Source of the DNA: Streptomyces lincolnensis
GTDB taxonomy: Bacteria > Actinomycetota > Actinomycetes > Streptomycetales > Streptomycetaceae
Assembly: GCF_021173675.1 (NCBI RefSeq)
Contig: NZ_JAIHON010000003.1
Coordinates: 620,001 to 684,000 of the forward strand
Length of the DNA stretch: 64,000 nt
Reading direction: 5' to 3'
Shown: piece by piece, positions 20,611 through 29,660 of the stretch
How the letters are laid out: the number at the start of each line of letters is the position of its first letter
Numbering within the stretch: the stretch's first letter is position 1
Notes under the pieces: model-generated
Told to the model about the DNA's origin: nothing
Seen by the model: only the letters and a program-made list of their open reading frames with translations
Database searches by the model: none
Translations under genes and position numbers: made by a program

Positions 20611-22997
20611 CCACCGCCGACCACCGCGAGACGACCGACGAGCCGGGCGCGACCACCGATCTGCTGGTGGGCGGCATGACGTGCGCCGCGTGCGTGGGCC
20701 GGGTCGAGAAGAAGCTGGGCCGCGTCGATGGCGTCAGGGCGACCGTCAACCTGGCCACCGGGCGGGCCCGCGTCTCCCACCCCGCGTCGGTCACCGCCCA
20801 GCAGCTGATCTCCGTGGTGGAGAGCGCCGGTTACACCGCCGAGCTTCCGCCGCCGCCCGCCGAGGAGCAGCACGCGGACGCCGCAGGCGAGGAGCGGAAG
20901 GCCGGCGGGGGCACCAGCGACCGGACCCGGCTGCTGATCACGGCGCTGCTGTCGCTGCCCGTGCTCCTGCTCTCCATGGTGCCCTCGCTGCAGTTCACCT
21001 ACTGGCAGTGGGTGTGCTTCAACCTGGCCGTTCCGGTGGTGGGTTGGAGTTCGTGGCCGTTCCACGAGCGGGCTCTGAAGGGGCTGCGGCACGCCACGGC
21101 GACCATGGACACCCTGGTCTCCCTCGGCGTGCTCGCCGCGTTCGCCTGGTCCACGTACGCCCTGTACTTCGGAGGCGCGGGCCAACCGGGCATGCGCATG
21201 CCGTTCAGCCTGGTGCCCGAGGCCGGGAGCGGGAGCGCGCACCTGTACCTGGAAGCGGCCGTGAGCGTGCCGCTGTTCGTTCTGGCCGGCCGCTACCTGG
21301 AGGAACGCGCCAAGCAGGGCACGGGATCGGCGCTGCGCGCGCTCGCCGAACTCGGCGCCAAGGACGTCGAGTTGTGCGAGGGCGACCAGGGGCGGCGGGT
21401 CCCGGTCTCCGCACTCCGGGTCGGCCAGGAGTTCCTGGTACGACCGGGTGAGAAGGTCGCCACCGACGGCGTGGTCACCGACGGCAGCTCCGCCCTGGAC
21501 CTGTCACTGGTGACCGGCGAGAGCGTGCCGGTGGAGGTCGGACCGGAATCGTCCGTGGTGGGCGGTGCCGTCAACGCCGGTGGTCTGCTGGTGGTCCGGG
21601 CCACGGCGGTCGGCGCCGACACGCAACTCGCCCGGATCACCAAGCTGGTGACCGACGCACAGGCGGGCAAGGCGCGCATCCAGCGGCTGGCCGACGCCGT
21701 CGCGGGGGTCTTCGTACCCGCGATCGTGACCGTGGCGTGCACGGTTCTGGGGTTCTGGTACGGCGCAGGGGCGGACGCCTCGGCCGCCGTGACCGCGGCG
21801 GTCGCCGTCCTCGTCGTCGCGTGCCCCTGCGCCCTCGGCCTGGCCACCCCGACCGCCTTCATGGCCGCCACCGGCCGCGGCGCCCAACTCGGCGTCCTGC
21901 TCCGGGGGCCGGAGGCGCTGGAGCGGCTGCGGCACATCGACACCGTGGTCTTCGACAAGACCGGCACCCTCACCACCGGACGCATGACCCTCGCCGACAC
22001 GACGGTGGTCGCCGGGGAGGACGCCGGCGCGGTCCTTCGGCTGGCCGGGGCCGTCGAGTACGGCTCCGAGCACCCCATCGGCCGGGCGATCGCCTCTGCG
22101 GCCCGCCAGGCCGAGGACGGCGGACACCTGCCGGCGGTGGCCGACTTCCGTGCCGTTGCGGGAGTCGGCGTCCACGGCCGGGTCGACGGCTGCGAGGTCG
22201 TCGTAGGCCGTCCGCGCCCGGAAACCCCGCTCCCGGACACCCTTCGGCAAGCCCTGGACGACGCCCACGCCTCCGCTCGCACAGCCGTGGTCGTCGAGAG
22301 GGACGGCCGCCCGGTCGGCGTTCTCGCGGTCGGCGACACACTGCGGCCCTCCAGCCATTCCGCCGTACGACACCTGCGCAAGCTGGGCATCGAGCCCATC
22401 CTGGTGACCGGCGACGGACCGGCCGCCGCCCGTGCCGTGGCCGAGCAGGTCGGCATCGACGAGGTGCACGCCGAGGTCACCCCGGAGGGCAAGACCGCCA
22501 TCGTCGCGGAGCTCCGGGACGAGGGGCGCCGGGTGGCCGTCATCGGCGACGGAGTCAACGACGCCGCCGCGCTGGCCTCCGCCGATCTGGGCATCGCCAT
22601 GGGCGGCGGCACCGACGCGGCGATCGGCGCCGCGGACATCACCCTCGTACGCGAGGACATGCAGGCCGTGGTCGCGGCCGTACAGCTCACCCGCCGGACC
22701 CTGAGCACCATCCGCGCCAACCTCGCCTGGGCCTTCGGCTACAACGTCGTCACCGTCCCTCTGGCCGCCACCGGTTGGCTCAACCCGATGTTCGCCGCCG
22801 TGGCGATGTCCGCCAGTTCCGTCCTGGTGGTCGCCAACAGTCTGCGGCTGCGCGCCTATTCGCCGCCCGGACATCGCCACCGCTCCGGCTCGGCGTCTGC
22901 GTCTGCCTCCGCGTCCGTCTCGGCCGGCAAGAGCGGTCAGGCACCCCCGTCCGCGGCGGACCGCGACACCGCCTCGCCCCTGGAGGAGATCCGATGA
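20607..22997 (+). CDS. copA: Copper-translocating P1B-type ATPase
   Basis: A 796-residue Cu(I) exporter. It has an N-terminal heavy-metal domain with GGMTCAAC (Cys26/Cys29), TGES at 303-306, the intramembrane CPC at 406-408 and phosphorylation Asp450 in DKTGT. SEHPIG carries the HP dipeptide at 489-490, GDGVND is at 647-652, and the last helices contain YN and MSASS (MxxSS, the Cu(I) signature). The C-terminus is an odd Ser/Ala run (GSASASASASVSAG) not needed for function. It sits between the Met/His peptide and the PCu(A)C-like gene, overlapping both by ATGA. It would expel cytosolic copper. Confidence 0.93.
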   Translation: MTTADHRETTDEPGATTDLLVGGMTCAACVGRVEKKLGRVDGVRATVNLATGRARVSHPASVTAQQLISVVESAGYTAELPPPPAEEQHADAAGEERKAGGGTSDRTRLLITALLSLPVLLLSMVPSLQFTYWQWVCFNLAVPVVGWSSWPFHERALKGLRHATATMDTLVSLGVLAAFAWSTYALYFGGAGQPGMRMPFSLVPEAGSGSAHLYLEAAVSVPLFVLAGRYLEERAKQGTGSALRALAELGAKDVELCEGDQGRRVPVSALRVGQEFLVRPGEKVATDGVVTDGSSALDLSLVTGESVPVEVGPESSVVGGAVNAGGLLVVRATAVGADTQLARITKLVTDAQAGKARIQRLADAVAGVFVPAIVTVACTVLGFWYGAGADASAAVTAAVAVLVVACPCALGLATPTAFMAATGRGAQLGVLLRGPEALERLRHIDTVVFDKTGTLTTGRMTLADTTVVAGEDAGAVLRLAGAVEYGSEHPIGRAIASAARQAEDGGHLPAVADFRAVAGVGVHGRVDGCEVVVGRPRPETPLPDTLRQALDDAHASARTAVVVERDGRPVGVLAVGDTLRPSSHSAVRHLRKLGIEPILVTGDGPAAARAVAEQVGIDEVHAEVTPEGKTAIVAELRDEGRRVAVIGDGVNDAAALASADLGIAMGGGTDAAIGAADITLVREDMQAVVAAVQLTRRTLSTIRANLAWAFGYNVVTVPLAATGWLNPMFAAVAMSASSVLVVANSLRLRAYSPPGHRHRSGSASASASASVSAGKSGQAPPSAADRDTASPLEEIR

Positions 22998-23521
22998 GTT
23001 CCGCCCCGTCCACCGACCCGGCCGAACGCTCCCGGCCGCCCTGGCGCCGTGTCACTTCCGGTGCGCTGAGCGCCGCTCTCGTACCCGTGGTCACGTGCGT
23101 GACGGTCCTGATGCTGCTGACGGCCTACACGACCACGGGTGCGGCCGGTAAACCGCCGGCGAGGATCAGCGTCAGCAACGCACGTATCTTCGTGCCGCTC
23201 AACTCCGCGAACACGGCCGCCTTCTTCGACATCACCAACACCGGGGCCTCCGGCGACGTGCTGAAGTCCGTCTCCTCGCCGGAACTCGGCGTCACCATGC
23301 TGGGCCGGCGGGTCACGAAGGACGGAGCGGGACGTATGGAGCCGATGGACAGCCTCACGATCCCGGCCCGAAGCCGCGTGAACATGACCCCCTACGGCGT
23401 CGATGTGATGGTCCTGGATCCGCCGAAGCTGAAGCTCGAGGACAAGGTCCGCTTCGACCTGTGGTTCCGCGACTCCGGCCAGGTGACGGTGGAGGCGGTG
23501 ACCGTTCCTCCGCGGTCGTGA
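22994..23521 (+). CDS. PCu(A)C-like copper chaperone with altered site
   Basis: A 175-residue protein with an N-terminal membrane anchor (about residues 20-45) and a cupredoxin-like PCu(A)C (DUF461) domain. The recognisable order is AAFFDITNTGASGDVLKSV, then GRMEPMDSLTIPARSRVNM, YGVDVMVLDPPKLKLEDKVR and a terminal VTVEAVTVP. In typical members two His and two Met bind Cu(I). Here the His positions appear to be Met (VTM) and Asp (VDVM), leaving mainly methionines. It is coupled to CopA (ATGA overlap; GGAGGA before its ATG) and probably handles copper outside the membrane. Confidence 0.75.
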   Translation: MSSAPSTDPAERSRPPWRRVTSGALSAALVPVVTCVTVLMLLTAYTTTGAAGKPPARISVSNARIFVPLNSANTAAFFDITNTGASGDVLKSVSSPELGVTMLGRRVTKDGAGRMEPMDSLTIPARSRVNMTPYGVDVMVLDPPKLKLEDKVRFDLWFRDSGQVTVEAVTVPPRS

Positions 23522-23553
23522 CGAGGAGGGGGCTGCCGCCGTGTTCCTCCTCG
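23522..23553. terminator. Probable terminator between convergent genes
   Basis: CGAGGAGG (23522-23529) and CCTCCTCG (23546-23553) form 8-bp arms around 16 bases, starting right after the PCu(A)C-like gene stop and before the convergent hydroxylase-family gene. Confidence 0.45.
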
Positions 23554-23584
23554 CTGCCACTGCCTCGCTGCTACTTCCTCGTTG

Positions 23585-24337
23585 TCACTCCTCGCCCATC
23601 AGTTTGCGGATCTCGGTCATGGCCGCGACGAGCGCCTGCCGCTCCGGGACGGTGGTCTCGGGGTGCCACAGGTCGACGAGCAGGCATGTGCGCGGACGCG
23701 TCCCGTCGTTCCACGCCTCGTGCTCGAAGGAGTAGTCGAAGAGCAGGCACTTCCCCTCCTCCCACGACCGGCTCTCGCCCGCGACCGTGATGCCGCAGTC
23801 CTCCGGGATGTCGACCGCCAGGTGCAGGTTGATGCTGAAGTTCCACAGGTCGCAGTGGGGAGCGATCGCGGCTCCGGGCAGCAGAGTCGAGAAGTGGCAC
23901 TCCAGCAGGGGGCACAGCTTCCCGGTGTCGACCGCCTCCTCCTTCAGAACCCGGAAGGCGGTCGGCACCGTGTCGGCCGACTCGTCCACCAGGCCGCCCT
24001 TGCGGAAGAGATAAAGAGCCTGCCAGTCCGACTGGCGCGTGAGGTAGTGCTCGTAATCGGAGAAAGCGTTCCGCCGGGCGGCCCAGGCGGTCTCCAACTC
24101 CTTCTTGATCGTGGCATGGTTCGCTTCGAAGGCGTGCACCACCGGTGCCAACTCGGGGTGGCCGTACGGATCGTGCCAGGGCTGCTGAGAAACACCCGGT
24201 AAGATCCACTTGGCCCCCTTCTGCAACGGATGGCGGTCCCCCTTTCCCGCCGCCAGCATCTGCTCGACCCGGACGATCGAATCCGGTCCGTACTCACTCC
24301 TGATGGCGGCGAAGGCCTCTTCTATCTCCGGGGTCAT
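23585..24337 (-). CDS. Aspartyl/asparaginyl beta-hydroxylase-family oxygenase
   Basis: A 250-residue protein with the pfam05118 Fe(II)/2-oxoglutarate fold in its C-terminal half: LLPGAAIAPHCD (His161), SWEEGKCLLFDYSFEHEAWN (His206) and RPRTCLLVDLWHP (Arg216 for oxoglutarate). ATG 24337 is preceded by GGAG at 5 nt. Its probable promoter carries copy B of the element shared with the sigma-factor and CopA operons, so it may belong to the same regulon. The substrate could be the lipopeptide, a protein residue or a free amino acid; nothing in the sequence decides this. It converges with the CopA operon. Confidence 0.8.
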   Translation of the reverse strand: MTPEIEEAFAAIRSEYGPDSIVRVEQMLAAGKGDRHPLQKGAKWILPGVSQQPWHDPYGHPELAPVVHAFEANHATIKKELETAWAARRNAFSDYEHYLTRQSDWQALYLFRKGGLVDESADTVPTAFRVLKEEAVDTGKLCPLLECHFSTLLPGAAIAPHCDLWNFSINLHLAVDIPEDCGITVAGESRSWEEGKCLLFDYSFEHEAWNDGTRPRTCLLVDLWHPETTVPERQALVAAMTEIRKLMGEE

Positions 24338-24516
24338 AAAATCTCCAGGATTTCGAGCTTCACGGTCCCTGCATACCGTGTGGAGGCTACCCAGGACGCA
24401 CCCGTCCCGTCTCCGGGGAAAGGGCACGGCGTGGCCGGTATGGGGGCACGGAAGATGGCATGGGTGGTGCCGTGCGCCGGTAGTGCTTCCAGTGCTTCCG
24501 AATTTCGGCTGTCGCC

Positions 24517-24548
24517 GGGAACTGGTGGGCGGCGGGAGCCGACTCCCT
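24517..24548 (-). promoter_or_regulatory. Shared bipartite promoter-like element, copy B
   Basis: On the minus strand AGGGAGTCGG (24548-24539), 16 bases, GTTCCC (24522-24517), then GGCG, pointing at the hydroxylase-family gene 180 bases downstream. Both blocks and the spacing are identical to copies A and C. The rest of 24338-24776 shows no gene. Confidence 0.7.
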
Positions 24549-24776
24549 TTAGGGAAAGTCGTGCGTCGGCCGGTCGATGTGCTTGGCGGTTGTTGTGTCA
24601 GCGGTCGAGTTGGAAGTCGATGGTGAGAGCGCCGGGGGATTCCGTCTCGGGCCGCCGGCTCCACACTCGATCCTTCTGATGCCCGCGCAACGTCCAGTGC
24701 TGGGGTGGTGATGGTGAACCGAGGCTCGGTGGCTACCCTCGTCTCTCCGTCGATCTGGAGTGGGGGAGAGCAGACT

Positions 24777-25553
24777 GTGCGCAACGCCGCCGTGACGCCC
24801 GAGGGCGGCCAGATCCGCTGGGTCGAGCTGCCGGGACAGGAGCCGTCCCGCGTCTACGTCCATGGTCTGGGCGCCACGTCGCCGGCCTACTTCGCGGAGG
24901 TTGCGGTTCATCCTCTGCTGGCCGGACGCCGTTCGCTGCTGATCGACTTGCTCGGGCACGGCATCAGTGACCGGCCGACGGGCTTCGACTACACCCTGGA
25001 ATCCCACGCCGATGCCCTCGCCGCGGCCCTGACCGGCGCGGGTGTCGTGGGCGCCGAGTTGATCGCGCACAGCATGGGTGGCTCGGTGGCCATCGTCCTG
25101 GCCGCCCGGCACCCTCAGCTGGTCTCCCGCCTGGTCCTGGTCGACGCCAACCTTGACCCGATCGCGCCCGCACCCGGCTCAGCGGGCAGCAGCGGCATCG
25201 CCGCGTACTCAGAGGAGGAGTTCCTGGCAGGCGGCTGGGAGGAGATCCGAGACCGGGCTGGTTCCCACTGGTGGTCCACCATGCGTCTGGCAGGCCGGGA
25301 AGCCCTGCATCGCAGCGCGGTGCATCTCACCCGCGGCACGGCCCCCACCATGCGTGAGCTTCTGCTGGACCTGAAGATCCCCCGCACCTACCTGCTGCCC
25401 AAGGCCGACGGCCCGCTCCCGGGCACCGATGTGCTCCCCGAGGCCGGGGTGGCCGTGGTCTCGGTCCCGGACTGCGGACACAACATCATGCTGGACAACC
25501 CGGAAGGCTTCGCCCGCGCCACCGCGGCGGCGCTCTCGGACCATGTCCGGTAA
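24777..25553 (+). CDS. Alpha/beta hydrolase
   Basis: A 258-residue cytosolic alpha/beta hydrolase with RVYVHGLGATSPAYF, the acid-bearing strand LLIDLLGHGISDRP, the nucleophile elbow IAHSMGGS and the terminal catalytic VVSVPDCGHNIMLDNPEGF. The frame is open to ATG 24705, but GTG 24777 is chosen because GGGGGAGAG lies 7-8 nt before it. It stands alone and diverges from the hydroxylase-family gene. The substrate is unknown; the family includes esterases and lactonases. Confidence 0.83.
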   Translation: MRNAAVTPEGGQIRWVELPGQEPSRVYVHGLGATSPAYFAEVAVHPLLAGRRSLLIDLLGHGISDRPTGFDYTLESHADALAAALTGAGVVGAELIAHSMGGSVAIVLAARHPQLVSRLVLVDANLDPIAPAPGSAGSSGIAAYSEEEFLAGGWEEIRDRAGSHWWSTMRLAGREALHRSAVHLTRGTAPTMRELLLDLKIPRTYLLPKADGPLPGTDVLPEAGVAVVSVPDCGHNIMLDNPEGFARATAAALSDHVR

Positions 25554-25845
25554 TGGCGCCACGGTGGCCCGTAACCCACGACGTAACCGTCCGGCTGAGT
25601 AAGCAGGAGCCAAGCGGGCGTGGTCATGCACCCACGTACCGCTACGGACAGAGCGATTTCCGGCCTCTGCGCCCGACGGGAGTAGCGATCCAGCCCTGGA
25701 GGGACGCGCGACGCCGCGGACGAGCGGCGCGAGACCTCTGGTGCGCAGCGGTTCGGGACGGGTGTAGGTCCACAAACGTTGGAAAGTGGTAGTTGTCATC
25801 CCACTCGGCGAGCTGCTGATTCGCTCGTCGGGTGATGCCGTTGCA
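25554..25845. other. Non-coding gap
   Basis: 292 bases between the stop of the alpha/beta hydrolase and the stop of the convergent YqeB-like gene. No gene, operator or convincing terminator was seen. Confidence 0.5.
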
Positions 25846-26358
25846 TCAGGTGGCGTTGTCGGGTGTGCCTTCCGTCCACGAGTAGCCGTGTCGGACGAAG
25901 ACGCTGTACAGCCGTCGTGGCTTGAGATCGCAGGCCTGGCGTGTGAGTTCCTGGCCGTTGTGGCCGATCAGGATGAGCTGTTTGTCGGCCAGGAGCACCT
26001 GGTCAATTTCCTTGCTCGGGAACTCCCGTTGTTCGTCCTGACTGGTCAGGACCACGCGCTCGGCCGAGACGGTTACCGACAGGGACTTGTGGACCTCGAT
26101 GACCCCCAGCAGGAGCCCGGCTGCCGCCCCCACAGCGGCGGCGAGGATGGTGGGCCAGGGGCTGGGAAGGATGGTGAGGAGCTTGGTGGGGCCTATCCGT
26201 GGCCCCCAGGATTGGCTGGTCACCCATTCCCAGACCAGTTCACCGAGTCCGCCGATGACTGTCCCACCGATGGTGCACACGAGCATGGTGGCCAGTGGGG
26301 AGTCGGCGACCACGGTGGCATCGGTCTTGGAGGAAGTAGGACGTTGACGGAAGGTCAT
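25846..26358 (-). CDS. YqeB-like membrane protein
   Basis: A 170-residue protein with two hydrophobic segments (about residues 22-45 and 68-92), then a soluble PH-like C-terminal domain: VSAERVVLTSQDEQREF, QVLLADKQLILIGHNGQEL and LYSVFVRHGYSW. The layout matches the actinobacterial YqeB family, which has no established role. ATG 26358 is preferred to the open frame beyond it because family similarity starts there. Monocistronic. Confidence 0.72.
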   Translation of the reverse strand: MTFRQRPTSSKTDATVVADSPLATMLVCTIGGTVIGGLGELVWEWVTSQSWGPRIGPTKLLTILPSPWPTILAAAVGAAAGLLLGVIEVHKSLSVTVSAERVVLTSQDEQREFPSKEIDQVLLADKQLILIGHNGQELTRQACDLKPRRLYSVFVRHGYSWTEGTPDNAT

Positions 26359-26565
26359 ATCTGCGAGTCTGTCGCTGTCCAGGGCGCCGGGCGTCCGCCG
26401 ATGGTCTATTGCACGGAGACCAAAGTCGATGAGGACGAGACGATGATCCGCCGCGTACAAGGACCGGCTGTCCTGAAGAGCGTTCTCTGCACCTTCGTAC
26501 GCCGGGGGCTGGTGCGTGGAGCTCCCGCTTGTCCCGGCCGACAACCGGCCGACAACCGGGCGACA

Positions 26566-27462
26566 TCACTCCGTCGACTCCAGGATGCGGTCGAGTGTCC
26601 GGCGTCCCATGGCGCTCATCGCCGGATTGCTCTCGACGTAGTACCAGACAACACCCATCGCCTGTTCGAACGCCCATGCCTTGCCGCGCTCCCACTCCAG
26701 ATCGTCACAGCCCAGAGTCCGCCGGAGCACCTCCCGCGGACCTGGCTGCAGAAGGTGCCAGGCACTGACCAGATCCAGCGCGGGATCGGCCGGGCCGAAG
26801 CCGCCGGTGTCGAGTACGCCGCTGAGCCGGTCTCCCGCGACCAGTACGTTGCCGGGGATCAAGTCACGATGGCTCATCACGTCGGCACCCGTGCGTGGCA
26901 ACTCCCGAAGGCGGCTCCACACCTGGCGCAGCCGGGGCACGTCGAGCATCCCCTGGCTCTCCTGGAAGCACGTCGCCATCCAGTCGTCGTGGTGAGTGAG
27001 TACGCCGCCACGACCCTCGCCGCTGAAGAGCCGACCCTGCGTCTCGGCCTCCCGCAGGGTGGTGATGAAGGCCGCAAGGTCCTCGGCGAAGGCCTCCGAC
27101 CCACTCGGGTCGGCATCCGAGGCGACCGTTCCCGACAGCCACGTCTGGACCGACCACGGCATGGGATAGCCCGCTCCAGGCTTTCCCAGAGCGACGGGTT
27201 CCGGGGCGGGGAACCGAGACACCTGCGCCAGTTCCGCGCTCGCCCGGGCTTCCTGCTCCAGAAACATCAGCGTCTCGGTGGCATCGGCCAGACGCAGGGG
27301 GAAGCGCGCCGAGAGGTCGTCCCCGATGCGGAAGATGGCGTTGACCGTCCCGGTCGACGGCAGGAGTCGGATCGCTTTGCCGCTCCACTCAGGGAACTGT
27401 TCCTTGATCAAGGCCGCGACGGTCTCGGTGGTCACGTCCACTTGGTCATCGTGCATGGTCAT
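26566..27462 (-). CDS. APH-family aminoglycoside/macrolide-type phosphotransferase
   Basis: A 298-residue complete kinase of the aminoglycoside phosphotransferase fold. It has an N-lobe with GTVNAIFRIGDDLSARFPLR, catalytic loop MSHRDLIPGNVLV (HRD and Asn), and metal-binding GVLDTGGFGPADPALDL where the Asp sits in LDTGG. It most resembles environmental APH(3'')/macrolide kinase relatives of unknown substrate; resistance cannot be asserted. There is no obvious ribosome-binding site before ATG 27462. It is unlinked to its neighbours. Confidence 0.85.
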   Translation of the reverse strand: MTMHDDQVDVTTETVAALIKEQFPEWSGKAIRLLPSTGTVNAIFRIGDDLSARFPLRLADATETLMFLEQEARASAELAQVSRFPAPEPVALGKPGAGYPMPWSVQTWLSGTVASDADPSGSEAFAEDLAAFITTLREAETQGRLFSGEGRGGVLTHHDDWMATCFQESQGMLDVPRLRQVWSRLRELPRTGADVMSHRDLIPGNVLVAGDRLSGVLDTGGFGPADPALDLVSAWHLLQPGPREVLRRTLGCDDLEWERGKAWAFEQAMGVVWYYVESNPAMSAMGRRTLDRILESTE

Positions 27463-27784
27463 CTCTGGCGCGCTCTCCCACTGGTCCGACTTGAGACGCC
27501 GGAAGCAGACCAGACCAACTGAGACGACAGCCAGTGATTATCTTCCGGGATCCAGATCAACTGAACTTTTCGGCCATCCAGGGGGCTCAATCGTTGACGG
27601 CCGTCAAAGGTGATGTCGAAGGCGTTCAGCGGCGTCTTCCGGCGCATGGCCCAGCGGGCCTGGCCTTTCCCATGCGGATCACCCGGCCGTGGACTTCCGC
27701 AGGCGGACGGTTCCCGCCGGTCGAGGCCGGCCGGCAGCATCATCGCCCGCCAGCGGCGCGCTGAACTCGTGCTGCCCCGCCGCC
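27463..27784. other. Gap left of IS element, no recognised gene
   Basis: 322 bases between the phosphotransferase start and the insertion sequence. Short open frames exist on both strands (for example a minus frame with LNAFDITFDGRQ), but none could be tied to a family. It may be remnant DNA carried with the IS. Confidence 0.4.
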
Positions 27785-28659
27785 TAAAGGGTGTTGCACA
27801 AGGCTGTGAGCTGGGCATCTCCGTTGTATGGCTGGGGTTTTACGCGCTGAGCGGGTGTGGGTGGAGACGTTCACGGGGCTGCGGTTGACGCAGTTTTCGG
27901 GTCTGTTGAAGGTGGTGCGGGAGCGGGGCGGTGACGGCACGCTGCGGGGCCGGCCGTGGTCGCTGCCGTTGGCTGAGCGGGTGCTGATCGTTGCCGTGTA
28001 CTACCGCACGAACCTGACGATGCGGCAGCTGGGTCCGCTGTTCGGCGTCTCGTCCTCCACCGTGTGCCGGGTGATCCAGCGGCTTGGTCCGCTGCTGGCG
28101 GTTGAGCCCGTCTCCCGTCCGGCCGATGCGGCGCAGAGGTTGTGGATCGTGGACGGCACTTTGGTCCCGGTCCGCGACCGGACCGTCGGCTCCTCGTCAC
28201 GCAACTACCGGTTCTCGGCGAACGTGCAGGTCATCGTCGATGCCGACACCCGTCTGGTGATTGCCGCGGCCCGCCCGGTGCCGGGCAGCACCGCGGACGC
28301 GCACGCCTGGCGGGCCTCCGGGCTGAGTCAGCACTGCCAAGGCGTGACCGTCCTGGGCGACGGCGCCTACCTCGACTGCGGGATGGTCACCCCGCACCGC
28401 AAACGCCCTCACCGGCCCCTGCTGCCGGGCGAGGAGGACGACAACGCCGCCCACCGCAAGGTCCGTGCGCGCGTCGAGCGTGTGATCGGCCGGATGAAGA
28501 ACTACAAGATCCTCCGCGACTGCCGGCAACGCGGCGACGGCCTCCACCACGCGGTCCAGGCCGTCGCTCACATGCACAACCTCGCCCTCGCATCATGACC
28601 AGAAGACCGCGATCAAAGGCCCTGACCTGCCCGAACACAGCCTTGTGCAACACCCTTTA
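27785..28659 (+). mobile_element. Intact IS5-family insertion sequence
   Basis: An element of about 875 bases bounded by near-perfect terminal inverted repeats. The left end is TAAAGGGTGTTGCACAAGGC and the right end is its complement (28640-28659), continuing to GGCTGTG inside. Only a TA-like duplication could be read at the borders, because the outer bases CCTA/TAGG are also complementary. It carries one uninterrupted transposase gene. Confidence 0.88.
27828..28598 (+). CDS. IS5-family DDE transposase
   Basis: A 256-residue transposase of the DDE_Tnp_4 type found in IS5-family elements. It has an N-terminal helix-turn-helix (LTMRQLGPLFGVSSSTVCRV) and the acidic triad visible in LWIVDGTLVPVRD, VTVLGDGAYLDCG and RARVERVIGRMKNY. 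The frame is intact between good terminal repeats, so the element is probably still functional. Its right end lies 11 bases before the next gene. Confidence 0.92.
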   Translation: MAGVLRAERVWVETFTGLRLTQFSGLLKVVRERGGDGTLRGRPWSLPLAERVLIVAVYYRTNLTMRQLGPLFGVSSSTVCRVIQRLGPLLAVEPVSRPADAAQRLWIVDGTLVPVRDRTVGSSSRNYRFSANVQVIVDADTRLVIAAARPVPGSTADAHAWRASGLSQHCQGVTVLGDGAYLDCGMVTPHRKRPHRPLLPGEEDDNAAHRKVRARVERVIGRMKNYKILRDCRQRGDGLHHAVQAVAHMHNLALAS

Positions 28660-28670
28660 GGCTCACCCCC

Positions 28671-29495
28671 GTGTCCGATCCAGCCCCTGACCCCCGCATG
28701 CAGTCACTGATCTTCAACCAGCTCCGGCCGGGGGTCGTGAGAACGGTGAGGGTGACTGGTTTCGACGGAGCGGACGTCTTGGTGGAGTTGGCAAATGCCG
28801 AAGGCGAGAAGGGCGAGATCGCTCGGATTCCTCGACAGGAGGCGTCGATGCGTCGGATGGACCATCCATCCGAGCTGTTCGAGGTCGGTCAGGAGATAGA
28901 CGCCGAAGAGATCGGGCGATGGCGCGAAGGTCAGCTTCACCTCTCCGCCAGGGCATGCGAGATTCCGGCCTTGCGGTCCTTCCTCCTCGCGTGTGAACAG
29001 GGGCAGGTCGTCGAGGGGACGGTCTCCGAGGTTCACGACTTCGGGGTCTTCGTTCACATCGATGGCGAACCGGACGGCTTCCGCACCGGCTTCATTCGGG
29101 TGCCGGACCTGACATGGGGCTGGATCAACCACCCTTCCGAGGCGGTTGAAGCAGGTCGGCGGATCACCGCTGAGGTGATCATTGCCGAGACTCGGACCGG
29201 ACAGGTGACGCTCTCGCTGAAGGCTCTGCAGGATGATCCACTCGTTCGGTTTGCCGATCAGGTCGGCCGGGTCCTCACCGGGTCGATCACCAAGATCATT
29301 CCTTTTGGTGTGTTCGTGGAACTTGCTCCCGACGTCGTGGGGTTCCTTCACCTCTCAGAGCTGACCGACGAGCCCGTCGAGACCCCTGACGAGCTCGTCG
29401 ACGAGGGCGAGCTGATCACGGTGGAGGTCGCCGAGGTCGACCTGCAGCTTCACCGGGTACGGCTGAGTGCCGCTGGTGGAGCCGACAGAACCTAG
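28671..29495 (+). CDS. Triple S1-domain RNA-binding protein
   Basis: A 274-residue protein with three S1-like OB folds. The first, at about 18-95, is divergent. The second, at about 108-185, has GQVVEGTVSEVHDFGVFVHI. The third, at about 195-268, has GRVLTGSITKIIPFGVFVEL and GFLHLSEL. It resembles a short ribosomal protein S1/RNA-binding regulator and probably binds RNA in the cytosol. The GTG start is only 11 bases beyond the IS right end and has no ribosome-binding site, so the insertion has replaced the native leader; expression may now depend on the IS. Confidence 0.82.
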   Translation: MSDPAPDPRMQSLIFNQLRPGVVRTVRVTGFDGADVLVELANAEGEKGEIARIPRQEASMRRMDHPSELFEVGQEIDAEEIGRWREGQLHLSARACEIPALRSFLLACEQGQVVEGTVSEVHDFGVFVHIDGEPDGFRTGFIRVPDLTWGWINHPSEAVEAGRRITAEVIIAETRTGQVTLSLKALQDDPLVRFADQVGRVLTGSITKIIPFGVFVELAPDVVGFLHLSELTDEPVETPDELVDEGELITVEVAEVDLQLHRVRLSAAGGADRT

Positions 29496-29660
29496 AAGCG
29501 TGACCACTCGGTGCCGACAAGCGTGTCCAGGCTCGATCCCATGTGTCGACCTGCCTGAGACAGCGGCAAAGCTTGTGCCGTTGCCGGCTCCAGACGGCGA
29601 GGAGTTCGGCGCCATGGGCAACCATGGGCCATCTGGGAGGGTGCGGGGCTCTCCCAGCGC

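Noticed and set aside
21737..23521. Long alternative frames on both strands inside the CopA gene
   Set aside because: Arg-rich shadow frames of a high-GC gene with no conserved motifs.
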